Part shown: piece by piece, positions 55,830 through 64,000 of the stretch
How positions within the stretch are numbered: position 1 is the stretch's first letter
How the letters are laid out: every line of letters begins with the position of its first letter
Source of the DNA: Pararhodobacter sp. SW119
Lineage (GTDB): Bacteria; Pseudomonadota; Alphaproteobacteria; Rhodobacterales; Rhodobacteraceae
Direction: 5' to 3'
Assembly (NCBI RefSeq): GCF_017811755.1
Contig: NZ_JADDJF010000009.1
Span: forward strand, 1 to 64,000
Length of the DNA stretch: 64,000 nt
Notes under the pieces: model-generated
What the model was told of the DNA's origin: nothing
The model's database searches: none
Seen by the model: only the letters and a program-made list of their open reading frames with translations
Program-made: the position numbers and the translations under genes

Positions 55830-57040
55830 CGGTCGATCTCTCCGAAGACGACGTCCATGGTGCCGATGATCGCGGCCACGTCGGCCAGCATGTGGCCCTT
55901 GGCGACATGGTCCATCGACTGCAGGTGCAGATACCCTGGCGCGCGGATCTTGGCGCGATACGGACGGTTGGTCCCGTCGGCCACAAGGTAGACGCCGAAC
56001 TCGCCCTTCGGGGCCTCGACCGCGGCATAGACCTCGCCGGCGGGCACATGAAAACCCTCGGTGTAAAGCTTGAAGTGATGGATCAGCGCTTCCATCGAGG
56101 TCTTCATTTCGCGGCGACTGGGCGGCGTGATCTTGCCGCGGGCCAGGATGTCGCCCTGCCCGTCCGGCGCGCGCAACTTGCCGATCGCCTGCAGAATGAT
56201 CGAGGTCGACTCGCGCATTTCACCCATCCGGCACAGGTACCGGTCGTAGCAATCGCCGTTCTTGCCGATGGGGATCTTGAAGTCGAACTCGTCGTAGCAC
56301 TCGTAGGGCTGCGCGCGGCGCAGATCCCAGGCCAGGCCCGAGCCGCGGACCATCACGCCGGAATACGCCCAGTCCAGAATCTCCTGCTCGGAGACGATGC
56401 CGATATCGGCGTTGCGCTGCTTGAAGATGCGATTCTCGGTCAGCAACCCGTCGATGTCGTCGAGGACCTTGGGGAATTCGTGCGCCCATTCCTCGATATC
56501 GTCGATCAGCGCCGGCGGCAGATCCTGATGCACGCCGCCGGGGCGAAAATACGCCGCATGCAGCCGCGCCCCACAGGCGCGCTCGTAGAAGACCATCAGT
56601 TTCTCGCGCTCTTCAAACCCCCAGAGCGGCGGCGTCAGCGCGCCCACGTCCATCGCCTGGGTTGTGACGTTCAGCAGATGGTTCAGCACGCGCCCGATCT
56701 CTGAGAAAAGGACGCGTATCAGGCTCGCCCGACGCGGCACCGGCGTTCCCGTTAGCTTCTCGATCGCCAGGCACCAGGCATGCTCCTGGTTCATCGGCGC
56801 GACGTAGTCGAGCCGGTCGAAATAGGGCAGGTTCTGCAGGTAGGTGCGGCTTTCCATCAGCTTTTCGGTGCCGCGATGCAGCAGCCCGATATGCGGGTCG
56901 CAACGCTCCACGATCTCGCCGTCCAGCTCGAGCACAAGGCGAAGGACTCCATGCGCCGCAGGATGTTGCGGGCCGAAGTTGATGTTGAAGTTGCGGATCT
57001 TCTGCTCGCCCGTCTGGGCGTCGCCGAACTTGCCGTCCAT
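55826..57040 (-). CDS. nuoD: NADH-quinone oxidoreductase subunit D
   Basis: A 404-residue 49-kDa subunit at the quinone site, related to NiFe-hydrogenase large subunits. [22 protein letters not shown] holds the quinone-site histidine, and [12 protein letters not shown] and the C-terminal DVVFGEIDR are conserved. The ATG at 57040 shares one base with the stop of the 59-codon membrane gene and follows GGAGGAG; the longer frame upstream is a shadow of that gene. Confidence 0.96.
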   Translation of the reverse strand: MDGKFGDAQTGEQKIRNFNINFGPQHPAAHGVLRLVLELDGEIVERCDPHIGLLHRGTEKLMESRTYLQNLPYFDRLDYVAPMNQEHAWCLAIEKLTGTPVPRRASLIRVLFSEIGRVLNHLLNVTTQAMDVGALTPPLWGFEEREKLMVFYERACGARLHAAYFRPGGVHQDLPPALIDDIEEWAHEFPKVLDDIDGLLTENRIFKQRNADIGIVSEQEILDWAYSGVMVRGSGLAWDLRRAQPYECYDEFDFKIPIGKNGDCYDRYLCRMGEMRESTSIILQAIGKLRAPDGQGDILARGKITPPSRREMKTSMEALIHHFKLYTEGFHVPAGEVYAAVEAPKGEFGVYLVADGTNRPYRAKIRAPGYLHLQSMDHVAKGHMLADVAAIIGTMDVVFGEIDR

Positions 57041-57219
57041 CACGAAGCTCCTCCGCGCAGGTGATCCAGACGCCCGGCCATGACCCACAGAAGCACGACG
57101 ATCGCCAGCGGGAAGACCGCGACCAGCGCCCAGTAGGGATTGATCCCGAAAGCCGGCAGCAACCGGAAGAGCGGCAGGATCACCAGCGCCGCCATGACGA
57201 TGAAAACCAGGAACTCCAT
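57040..57219 (-). CDS. 59-residue membrane protein between nuoC and nuoD
   Basis: A small gene that is easy to miss. The 59-residue product begins [18 protein letters not shown], has a second hydrophobic segment ([21 protein letters not shown]) and ends HLRGGAS. Its ATG shares one base with the nuoC stop and its TGA shares one base with the nuoD start; AGGAGG lies seven bases before its ATG. These double overlaps make it a real coupled gene. It may be an accessory single-membrane subunit or assembly factor of complex I; no family was recognised. Confidence 0.75.
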   Translation of the reverse strand: MEFLVFIVMAALVILPLFRLLPAFGINPYWALVAVFPLAIVVLLWVMAGRLDHLRGGAS

Positions 57220-57824
57220 CAGCGCGCCTCCTGCTTCTCGTCACCCGGCAGGATGTAGTCCGCACCTTCCCAGGGCGACATGAAATCGAACTGCCGGTAT
57301 TCCTGCGTCAGCTTCACGGGCTCGTAGACCACGCGCTTCAGCGCCTCGTCATACCGCACTTCGGTGTAGCCGGTGGTCGGAAAATCCTTGCGCAGCGGAT
57401 GGCCCCGGAACCCGTAGTCGGTCAACAGGCGCCGCAGATCCGGATGGCCGCTGAACAGGATACCGAACATGTCGAACACCTCGCGCTCGAACCAGTTGGC
57501 CGAAGGATGCACGCCAGTGATCGACGGCACCATCGTCTCTTCGCGCACGGCGGCCTTCAGGCGGATGCGCTGGTTCCGGTACATCGACAGGAAATGGTAT
57601 ACCACGTCGAACCGCGCTTTGCGCGCCGTCCAGTCGATGGCGGTGATGTCGATCAGCGTCGAGAAACGGCAGGTCTCGTCCATCTTCAGGAACTGGACCA
57701 GCCCCGGCAGCGCGTTCACCGCCACTTCCAGCGTCAACTCGCCATTCGCGATGGTCGCGCCACTGACCGCGTCGGACTGTCGGTTGCGGATGTAGTCCCC
57801 GAGTTCGTGCAAAGCGTCGGACAT
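57219..57824 (-). CDS. nuoC: NADH-quinone oxidoreductase subunit C
   Basis: A 201-residue 30-kDa subunit of the complex I connecting arm. [24 protein letters not shown] and [15 protein letters not shown] are diagnostic. NuoC and NuoD are separate genes here. The ATG at 57824 follows GAGAGG; the 245-residue frame adds an antisense shadow of nuoB. Confidence 0.95.
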   Translation of the reverse strand: MSDALHELGDYIRNRQSDAVSGATIANGELTLEVAVNALPGLVQFLKMDETCRFSTLIDITAIDWTARKARFDVVYHFLSMYRNQRIRLKAAVREETMVPSITGVHPSANWFEREVFDMFGILFSGHPDLRRLLTDYGFRGHPLRKDFPTTGYTEVRYDEALKRVVYEPVKLTQEYRQFDFMSPWEGADYILPGDEKQEAR

Positions 57825-57832
57825 GGAACCTC

Positions 57833-58722
<890 letters not shown>

Positions 58723-58778
58723 CGCTGGCTCCTCTGGCAATCGTCGCGCTCGTGTCGTGCGCGTCTCGGGCTGTCCTT

Positions 58779-58807
58779 CACTTACTCTCGCGGTCGGGGC
58801 GGGTCAA
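58779..58807 (-). promoter_or_regulatory. Promoter of the nuo operon
   Basis: On the minus strand TTGACC (58807-58802) is followed after exactly 17 bp by TAAGTG (58784-58779), about 57 bp before the nuoA start. This is the best -35/-10 pair in the interval between nuoA and the liu operon. No operator-like palindrome was recognised in it. The same promoter may serve the whole nuo-birA-coaX-rnj unit unless internal promoters exist. Confidence 0.5.
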
Positions 58808-58980
58808 CCGAAGGCGCGGCAGAGCGCTGCGGCAGAAATGCGGAAATTCATCACATTGCAGGCGCGCGTGCGCCCGCGGCAGCCCTCGGCGCCGCAATGC
58901 AGCAGAACCTGCAGAGGGCGCTCACCACCCCTGCCCGCAACGATTCATCGGGCCGCGGAAAAATCCCGGCCAGTCGCGCC

Positions 58981-59766
58981 TCAGTGCTGCCAGGACGGTT
59001 TGCGTCGCGCGAAGAAGGCTTCAATCCCTTCGTGCGCCTCGTCGCTTTCCCAGCGCTCGACCAGTTGCGCGATGGAATGATCCACGTCATCCGCCCCGAT
59101 CCGCCCCCCAAGCCGCTGCGCCAGCGCCTTGGCCGACGCCACCGCGCCGGGCGCGCAGGACAGATACGGCCTGACCTCGGCCTCGATCGCCGCGTCCAGT
59201 TCGTCCGGCCCCACCGCGCGGGCCAGAAGGCCCAGCCGCACGCCTTCTTCCGCGTCGAAAAGACGCGCCGACATGAACACTCGCCGCGCCATCGCCTCGC
59301 CCATGCGCGCCAGCACATAGGGTCCGATCGTCGCCGGAATCAGCCCCAGCCGTGTCTCGGTGAACCCCAGCTTCGCGCCGGTCACGCCGATCGCGACATC
59401 GCAGACCGAAATCAGCCCCATGCCACCGCCAAAGGCCTGGCCCTGCACGCGACCGATCAGCGGCTTCGGAAGTCGATTGAGCGCGCCAAGCGCCGCGGCC
59501 AGCTTGCCGGCCTCATCGCCGCGCGTCGCCGCATCCGCGGCCATCTGCGCCTGCATCCAGGCCAGATCGCCGCCCGCGCAGAAGCTTTCGCCGGCGCCGG
59601 TCAGCACCACTGCACGCACGCGGTCGTCGGCCGCCAGTTCCGCCGCCGCCTCGCGCAACTCGACGATCATGCGGGCCGACATCGCGTTGTGCTTTTCGGG
59701 CCGGTTCAGCACCATGCGCGCCACGCCGCGGTCATCGCGCTCGATCAGGATGGTCTCGTAGCTCAT
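58981..59766 (-). CDS. liuC: Enoyl-CoA hydratase/isomerase, probable methylglutaconyl-CoA hydratase
   Basis: A 261-residue crotonase-fold enzyme. The oxyanion stretches SFCAGGDLAWM and GQAFGGGMGLISVCDVAIG are present, followed by LGLIPATIGPYV with an acidic residue for catalysis. Its place directly after HMG-CoA lyase and the methylcrotonyl-CoA carboxylase alpha subunit makes it the hydratase of leucine/isovalerate breakdown (3-methylglutaconyl-CoA to HMG-CoA). Its start overlaps the liuE stop (ATGA). Last gene of the operon. Confidence 0.85.
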   Translation of the reverse strand: MSYETILIERDDRGVARMVLNRPEKHNAMSARMIVELREAAAELAADDRVRAVVLTGAGESFCAGGDLAWMQAQMAADAATRGDEAGKLAAALGALNRLPKPLIGRVQGQAFGGGMGLISVCDVAIGVTGAKLGFTETRLGLIPATIGPYVLARMGEAMARRVFMSARLFDAEEGVRLGLLARAVGPDELDAAIEAEVRPYLSCAPGAVASAKALAQRLGGRIGADDVDHSIAQLVERWESDEAHEGIEAFFARRKPSWQH

Positions 59767-60620
59767 TCGATCCGCCTCATTTCCCGTGCCCGTGCCGCGG
59801 CCGCCTCGATGACCGCGCGATCCAGACCCGTGTCATATCCCAGACGCTCGATCCGGTCGACCGCGGCCTCGGTGGCGACATTACCCTGCGCGCCGGGCGC
59901 AAAGGGGCAACCGCCAAGCCCGCCTACCGCGGCGTCGAAGACCCGCAGGCCCAGGTCCAGCGACGCCTCGATATTGTCGCAGGCCCGCCCGCCGGTGTCG
60001 TGGTAGTGCCCCGCCAGCCGGTCGGCCGGCGCCACCGCCAGCACCGCGCGCAGCATCCTGATGATGCTCTCCGGCACGCCGCGGCCGACGGTGTCGCCCA
60101 GGCTGATCTCGTAGCAGCCCAGTTCCAGCAGCGTTTCGGCCAGCCGGGCGACGGCGGCGGGCGGCGTCGGCCCGTCGAAGGGGCAATCCGTCACGCAGGA
60201 AATATAACCGCGCACCGGCATCCCGTCGGCCTTCGCGGCCTCCAGGATCGGGCGGAAACGGTCAATCGACTCGGCGACGGTGCAATTCAGGTTGGCCCTC
60301 GAAAACCCTTCCGAGGCCGAGGCGAAGACCGCAACCTCATCCGCCCGCGCCGCCCGCGCGCCCTCGTAGCCGCGCATGTTGGGGGTCAACGCCGCGTAGC
60401 GCACGCCCGGCGCCCGGACGATACCTGCCAGAACCTTCGCCGAATCCGCCATCTGCGGAACCCACTTCGGGCTGACGAAACTCGCCACCTCGATCCGCCG
60501 GAACCCCGCGCGCGACAACAGGTCGACCAGCGCGACCTTCTCCGCCGTCGGGATCATCCGCTTCTCGTTCTGCAAACCGTCGCGGGGTCCGACCTCGAAA
60601 ATCTCGACCTTGTCACCCAT
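59763..60620 (-). CDS. liuE: Hydroxymethylglutaryl-CoA lyase
   Basis: A 285-residue TIM-barrel lyase that splits HMG-CoA into acetyl-CoA and acetoacetate, the last step of leucine degradation. EVGPRDGLQNE holds catalytic R13 and D14, GHYHDTGG holds the metal histidines, and GGLGGCPFAPGAQGN holds the active-site cysteine. The ATG at 60620 overlaps the upstream GST gene by eight bases. Confidence 0.93.
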   Translation of the reverse strand: MGDKVEIFEVGPRDGLQNEKRMIPTAEKVALVDLLSRAGFRRIEVASFVSPKWVPQMADSAKVLAGIVRAPGVRYAALTPNMRGYEGARAARADEVAVFASASEGFSRANLNCTVAESIDRFRPILEAAKADGMPVRGYISCVTDCPFDGPTPPAAVARLAETLLELGCYEISLGDTVGRGVPESIIRMLRAVLAVAPADRLAGHYHDTGGRACDNIEASLDLGLRVFDAAVGGLGGCPFAPGAQGNVATEAAVDRIERLGYDTGLDRAVIEAAAARAREMRRIE

Positions 60621-61275
60621 CGGGCACCTCGTAGAAGTCCTGCAGATAGAGCTCCGCCGCCCCGTCCGCTGCCTGCGCCGCGACAAAGCCCGGCCGCGCC
60701 ACCAGCCGCGCGTGATAGTCCGCCAGCGCCGGGATGCCGTCCAGCCGCACGAAACGCCGCGCGATCTCCAGCGATGCGCCGATCATCACGTCGGCGGCGG
60801 TGAAGCCCCCCGCCAGCAGCCAGTCGCGCGTCCCCAGCCGGCCGGCCACCCCTTCCAACACGCGCTGCAAGCGCAGGGCTTCCAGCCGCGCCAGTGCCGG
60901 GCTGCGCGCCGCGGGGCGCAGGACGATGTGCTGGAAGGTCAGCACCGCCAGGTGCTGCGCGATCGTCTCGCCGTGGTGCAGCGCTTCCAGATACGCCGCC
61001 CGTTCGGGGTGCCCCGGCGCGCGGGCCAGCTCCGGTGCGCGCGTTTCGGCCAGGTATTCCAGGATCGCACCCGACTCGACCAACGTCGTTCCGTCAAGCT
61101 CGACCGCCGGCACCCGCCCCGCGGGCGAGATCGCCAGGAAGCCCGGATCGCGCAGCGCCTTGCCGCCGAAACTGCGGTAGCGGACCTCGTGGGCGATCCC
61201 GGCTTCGTGCAAAAACCAGAGGATCCGGAAGGACCGCGATTGTGGGGCGTGATAGAGGATCACCGGCGCGCTCAA
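60613..61275 (-). CDS. Glutathione S-transferase family protein (TTG start)
   Basis: A 220-residue GST. The N-terminal thioredoxin-like half (VILYHAPQSRSFRILWFLHEAG...GRVPAVELDG...VESGAILEYL) binds glutathione; S10 or a nearby residue is the likely activator. The C-terminal half is all helical. It lies inside the liu operon. The start is a TTG at 61275 that shares two bases with the liuD stop (TTGA), preceded by GGAGGAGGAG within the liuD end. This gives MSAPVILYH. A role in detoxifying a reactive enoyl-CoA intermediate of leucine breakdown is possible but not shown. Confidence 0.82.
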   Translation of the reverse strand: MSAPVILYHAPQSRSFRILWFLHEAGIAHEVRYRSFGGKALRDPGFLAISPAGRVPAVELDGTTLVESGAILEYLAETRAPELARAPGHPERAAYLEALHHGETIAQHLAVLTFQHIVLRPAARSPALARLEALRLQRVLEGVAGRLGTRDWLLAGGFTAADVMIGASLEIARRFVRLDGIPALADYHARLVARPGFVAAQAADGAAELYLQDFYEVPDG

Positions 61276-63212
61276 TGCTCCTCCTCCAGCCGGATCAGCG
61301 GTGCGCCGGCCTCGACCTGGCTTCCCGCCGCGGCCAGGATCTCGGCCACCACGCCAGCGCGGCCCGCGGCCAGCGTGTGTTCCATCTTCATCGCCTCCAG
61401 CACCGCCAGTCGCGCGCCCTTTTCCACCGCCGCGCCCGGTTTCACGAAGACGGCCTTGACCAGCCCCGGCATCGGCGCCGTGACGACGCCCGCCCCGGCG
61501 CCCGCCGAGGCCTCCACCGCCAGCGGATCGGGCAGGGTGAACCCGACCGTCGGCGCGCCGAAAACCGTCACGCGCCCCGCCCGCCGCACCGCGCGCCCCG
61601 GCGCGGCCTGCCCGTCGATCCACCAGCGCCCGCCACGCCACTCGGCCCGCATCTCCTGCCCCGCCAGCCGGATGCCGAACGCGCCGTCGGTCCGCCGCGC
61701 CACGGCCACCGGGTGAACCTCCTCGCCGCGCTGCAACACCACCGTCTGCCACAGCGGCGACCAGAGCGCGAAGCCGCTCAGCGGCCCCGGCGCCGCGTCG
61801 AACCCCTGCGCCGCCAGCGCGGCCAGCGCCAGCACCTGCGCGCCGACCTCGGGCTCGGCGACCAGCGTTTCCAGGTCGCGACCGATCAGCCCGGTATCCA
61901 CTTCGCCCGCGTTGAACCCTTCGTGCGCCGCCAGCGCGCTCAGGAAATCGAGGTTGGTGACCGATCCCGCCACCTCGGTCCCGGCCAGCGCCGCGCGCAG
62001 CCGCGCCAGTGCCACCGCCCGCGTCGGCCCCTGCGTCACCACCTTGGCAATCATCGGGTCGTACCAGGGGCTGATCGCGTCGCCCGGCCGCACGCCGGTA
62101 TCGACGCGCGCCCCCTCGGGAAAGGCCAGTTGATCCAGCCGCCCGGTCGCCGGCAGGAAGCCCGCTGGCACATCCTCGGCGTAAAGCCGCGCCTCGAAGG
62201 CATGGCCCCGGATCGCCAGGTCGGCCTGGCTGCAGGGCAGCGCCTCGCCGGCGGCAACGCGCAGCTGCCATTCGACCAGGTCGACGCCGGTAATCGCCTC
62301 GGTCACCGGATGCTCGACCTGCAGCCGCGTGTTCATCTCCATGAACCAGAACCCGTCGGTCCTCAGCCCGCGCGAGCCGTCGACGATGAACTCCACGGTC
62401 CCCGCCCCGCGATAGCCGATCGCCTCGGCCGCGCGCACGGCGGCCGCGCCCATCGCGGCGCGCACCTCCTCGGTCATGCCCGGTGCCGGCGCCTCCTCGA
62501 TCACCTTCTGGTGACGCCGCTGGAGCGAGCAGTCGCGCTCGAACAGATGCAGCGCGCGCGCGCCGTCACCGAAGACCTGCACCTCGATATGGCGCGGCTT
62601 CTCGATCCATTTCTCGATCAGCACGGCATCGTTGCCGAACGCCGTCGCCGCCTCGCCCCTGGCGCTTTCCAGCGCCTCCAGGAAGTCGGCCGGGCGTTCC
62701 ACGCGCCGCATCCCCTTGCCGCCACCGCCGGCGACGGCCTTGATCAGCACCGGATAGCCGATGGCATCGGCCGCGCCGGCCAGATGCTCGGGGTCCTGGT
62801 TGGTGCCGTGATAGCCCGGCACCACCGGCACGCCGGCCTCCTCCATCAGCTTCTTGGCGGCGTCCTTCAGCCCCATTGCCCGGATGGCGCTGGCCGAGGG
62901 GCCGATGAAGGTCAACCCCGCGGCCTCCACCGCCTCGACGAAATCGGGGTTCTCGGAAAGGAACCCGTAGCCCGGATGGATCGCCTGCGCGCCCGTGGCC
63001 AGCGCCGCATCGATGATCGCCGCGCCCTTCAGGTAGCTGTCCTTCGGCGCCGGCCCGCCGATGGCGACCGCCGCATCGGCCATCTCGACATGCAGCGCAC
63101 TTGCGTCGGCCTCGGAATAGACGGCGACGGTGCCCACGCCCATCGCGCGCGCGGTTCGGATGACCCGGCAGGCGATCTCGCCCCGGTTGGCGATCAGGAT
63201 CTTCGCGAACAT
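61272..63212 (-). CDS. liuD: Methylcrotonyl-CoA carboxylase, biotin-containing (alpha) subunit
   Basis: A 646-residue acyl-CoA carboxylase subunit. An N-terminal biotin carboxylase (KILIANRGEIACRVIRTARAMG, then the ATP-grasp loop KAVAGGGGKGMRR and EMNTRLQVEHPVTE) is followed by a BT linker and a C-terminal biotinyl domain with the EAMKMEH lysine. Its neighbours liuE and liuC identify it as the methylcrotonyl-CoA enzyme rather than propionyl-CoA carboxylase. The partner beta subunit (liuB) and isovaleryl-CoA dehydrogenase (liuA) are not in this window. The ATG at 63212 shares one base with the macro-domain stop. Confidence 0.92.
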   Translation of the reverse strand: MFAKILIANRGEIACRVIRTARAMGVGTVAVYSEADASALHVEMADAAVAIGGPAPKDSYLKGAAIIDAALATGAQAIHPGYGFLSENPDFVEAVEAAGLTFIGPSASAIRAMGLKDAAKKLMEEAGVPVVPGYHGTNQDPEHLAGAADAIGYPVLIKAVAGGGGKGMRRVERPADFLEALESARGEAATAFGNDAVLIEKWIEKPRHIEVQVFGDGARALHLFERDCSLQRRHQKVIEEAPAPGMTEEVRAAMGAAAVRAAEAIGYRGAGTVEFIVDGSRGLRTDGFWFMEMNTRLQVEHPVTEAITGVDLVEWQLRVAAGEALPCSQADLAIRGHAFEARLYAEDVPAGFLPATGRLDQLAFPEGARVDTGVRPGDAISPWYDPMIAKVVTQGPTRAVALARLRAALAGTEVAGSVTNLDFLSALAAHEGFNAGEVDTGLIGRDLETLVAEPEVGAQVLALAALAAQGFDAAPGPLSGFALWSPLWQTVVLQRGEEVHPVAVARRTDGAFGIRLAGQEMRAEWRGGRWWIDGQAAPGRAVRRAGRVTVFGAPTVGFTLPDPLAVEASAGAGAGVVTAPMPGLVKAVFVKPGAAVEKGARLAVLEAMKMEHTLAAGRAGVVAEILAAAGSQVEAGAPLIRLEEEH

Positions 63213-63718
63213 CAGCCCTCCATCGCCGCGCGGTGATTTGCGGCACTTTCCTCGGAAAAACAGCAGAAGATGACCTCGGGGCGCGGATCGTCCTTCAGCA
63301 TCCCGGCGACGGTGGTCACCGCGACCCGCGCGGCATCCTCGGGCGGATAGCCGTAGACCCCGGTCGAGATCGCCGGGAACGCCATCGACCCGGCGCCCAG
63401 TTCGCGCGCCACCCCGACGCTGCGGCGGTAGCAGGACGCCAGCAACTCCGCCTCGCCGGCATCGCCGCCCTTCCAGACCGGCCCGACGGTATGGATCACC
63501 CAGCGCGCCGGCAGGTCGTGCCCGCCCGTGACGCGCACCTTGCCCGTCGGACAGCCGCCCAGCGCGCGGCATTCCTCCAGCAGCCCCGGTCCCGCGGCGC
63601 GGTGGATCGCCCCGTCGACCCCGCCGCCGCCCAGCAGCGACTCGTTGGCGGCGTTGACGATGGCATCGACCTTCAGCGTGGTGATGTCGGCGGTGACGAC
63701 CTTCATCGGCAGATCCAT
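63212..63718 (-). CDS. Macro-domain protein (O-acetyl-ADP-ribose deacetylase type)
   Basis: A 168-residue MacroD-type protein. The ADP-ribose loop ANESLLGGGGVDGAIHRAAG includes N25 and catalytic D35, and STGVYGYP is the second loop. It hydrolyses O-acetyl-ADP-ribose or mono-ADP-ribose esters on acidic residues. GGAGGAGGAC precedes the ATG at 63718. It is the first gene of the liu operon in this window, with the divergent GNAT gene 63 bp away. Its TGA overlaps the liuD start (TGATG), so the two are translationally coupled. Confidence 0.9.
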   Translation of the reverse strand: MDLPMKVVTADITTLKVDAIVNAANESLLGGGGVDGAIHRAAGPGLLEECRALGGCPTGKVRVTGGHDLPARWVIHTVGPVWKGGDAGEAELLASCYRRSVGVARELGAGSMAFPAISTGVYGYPPEDAARVAVTTVAGMLKDDPRPEVIFCCFSEESAANHRAAMEG

Positions 63719-63781
63719 GTCCTCCTCCCCTGGTTCGACACCGGGCTTGCCCCGGCCGCCCCATCGTAGCAGATCAGGGCG

Positions 63782-64000
63782 ATGTACAAACGCCCCCTCC
63801 TGCCCCATGGCACCCGGCCGCCCGACAGCTTCGCGGGGCCCGGCTTCATCGCCCGCCCCCTGCGCCTGACCGATGCCGAGGATGACTTCGCCGCCGTCGT
63901 CGCCTCGACCGACCGGCTGCGCGGCGCGATGGACCCGCACGATCCCTGGCCCGACGGGCTGACGCTGCGCGAAAATCGTGTCGACCTTGGCTGGCACGAA
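63782..64000 (+). CDS. GNAT-family N-acetyltransferase (partial, runs off window)
   Basis: The first 73 codons of a gene cut by the window end. MYKRPLLPHGTRPP leads to FIARPLRLTDAEDDFAAVV, WPDGLTLRENRVDLGWHE, the opening of a GNAT subgroup common in Rhodobacterales. The acetyl-CoA motif lies beyond the window. It is divergent from the macro-domain gene. The substrate is unknown. Confidence 0.65.
   Translation, partial: MYKRPLLPHGTRPPDSFAGPGFIARPLRLTDAEDDFAAVVASTDRLRGAMDPHDPWPDGLTLRENRVDLGWHE

Noticed and set aside
61276-62271. GST frame extended upstream to 62271
   Set aside because: The extra part is a shifted-frame shadow of liuD; the GST domain begins at 61275.

Overview
The window is high-GC chromosomal DNA from an alphaproteobacterium, most probably of the order Rhodobacterales (Rhodobacteraceae). 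The evidence is a nuo operon that carries the lineage-typical extra reading frames (DUF5333-like, DUF5337-like, a carboxymuconolactone-decarboxylase-like gene, a NuoE with a long C-terminal extension) and continues into birA, coaX and RNase J. NADH-type FabI, a LysR/mmsA pair and a leucine-degradation (liu) cluster fit the same group. Most of the window is dense core genome with short gaps and ATGA or TGATG overlaps.

Layout. Bases 1-560 hold the end of a broken IS66-type transposase and a gene-free stretch. From 0.56 to 13.6 kb lie mixed single genes: SLAC1/TehA-like channel, ZIP transporter, M48 peptidase, VOC protein behind MarR-like palindromes, gpt, fabI, pdxH, double cold-shock protein, DUF192, tRNA-Pro, gap behind two LacI-type operators, Host_attach protein, a Na+/H+ antiporter with a cyclic-nucleotide-binding tail, coaD and a CBS protein. 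From 13.6 to 20.9 kb lie lysR/mmsA, then rsfS-rlmH-gpmI-ctpA-rppH. From 20.9 to 29.6 kb lie a GT87-like membrane protein, an MFS carrier, a TlpA-like thioredoxin and a catabolic block of two amidases, an aldehyde dehydrogenase and an SDR, ending at tRNA-Gly.

The accessory region is 29.65-36.7 kb. After tRNA-Gly and a short HPF-like gene comes an array of seven copies of a 16-bp perfect palindrome, TTTCCCCGCGGGGAAA, alternating at 61-63 bp inside a 124-bp tandem period. It sits between the converging ends of the HPF-like gene and a two-gene operon. That operon encodes (i) a papain-fold (C1) cysteine peptidase fused to an alpha/beta-hydrolase-like half that lacks the usual serine, and (ii) a 1153-residue protein combining an SGNH/GDSL hydrolase, a caspase-like C14 peptidase, an M15-type metallopeptidase and an unrecognised C-terminal domain. 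All main catalytic residues are present. This cassette is the best candidate for an undescribed system.

From 36.7 to 58.8 kb the minus strand reads as one unit: the complete complex I operon nuoABCDEFGHIJKLMN with seven interspersed accessory genes (one of only 59 codons), then birA, coaX, rnj and an orphan FliM/FliN-like gene. From 59 to 63.7 kb a leucine/isovalerate degradation operon runs macro-domain gene, liuD, GST, liuE, liuC. BirA is the expected biotin ligase for the biotin carrier in LiuD. The window ends inside a GNAT acetyltransferase.

All calls come from reading the sequence and known family motifs; no searches were run. Several starts differ from the longest open frame (gpt, fabI, nuoI, nuoE), and some use non-ATG codons (CTG for rsfS, GTG for nuoA, TTG for birA and the GST).
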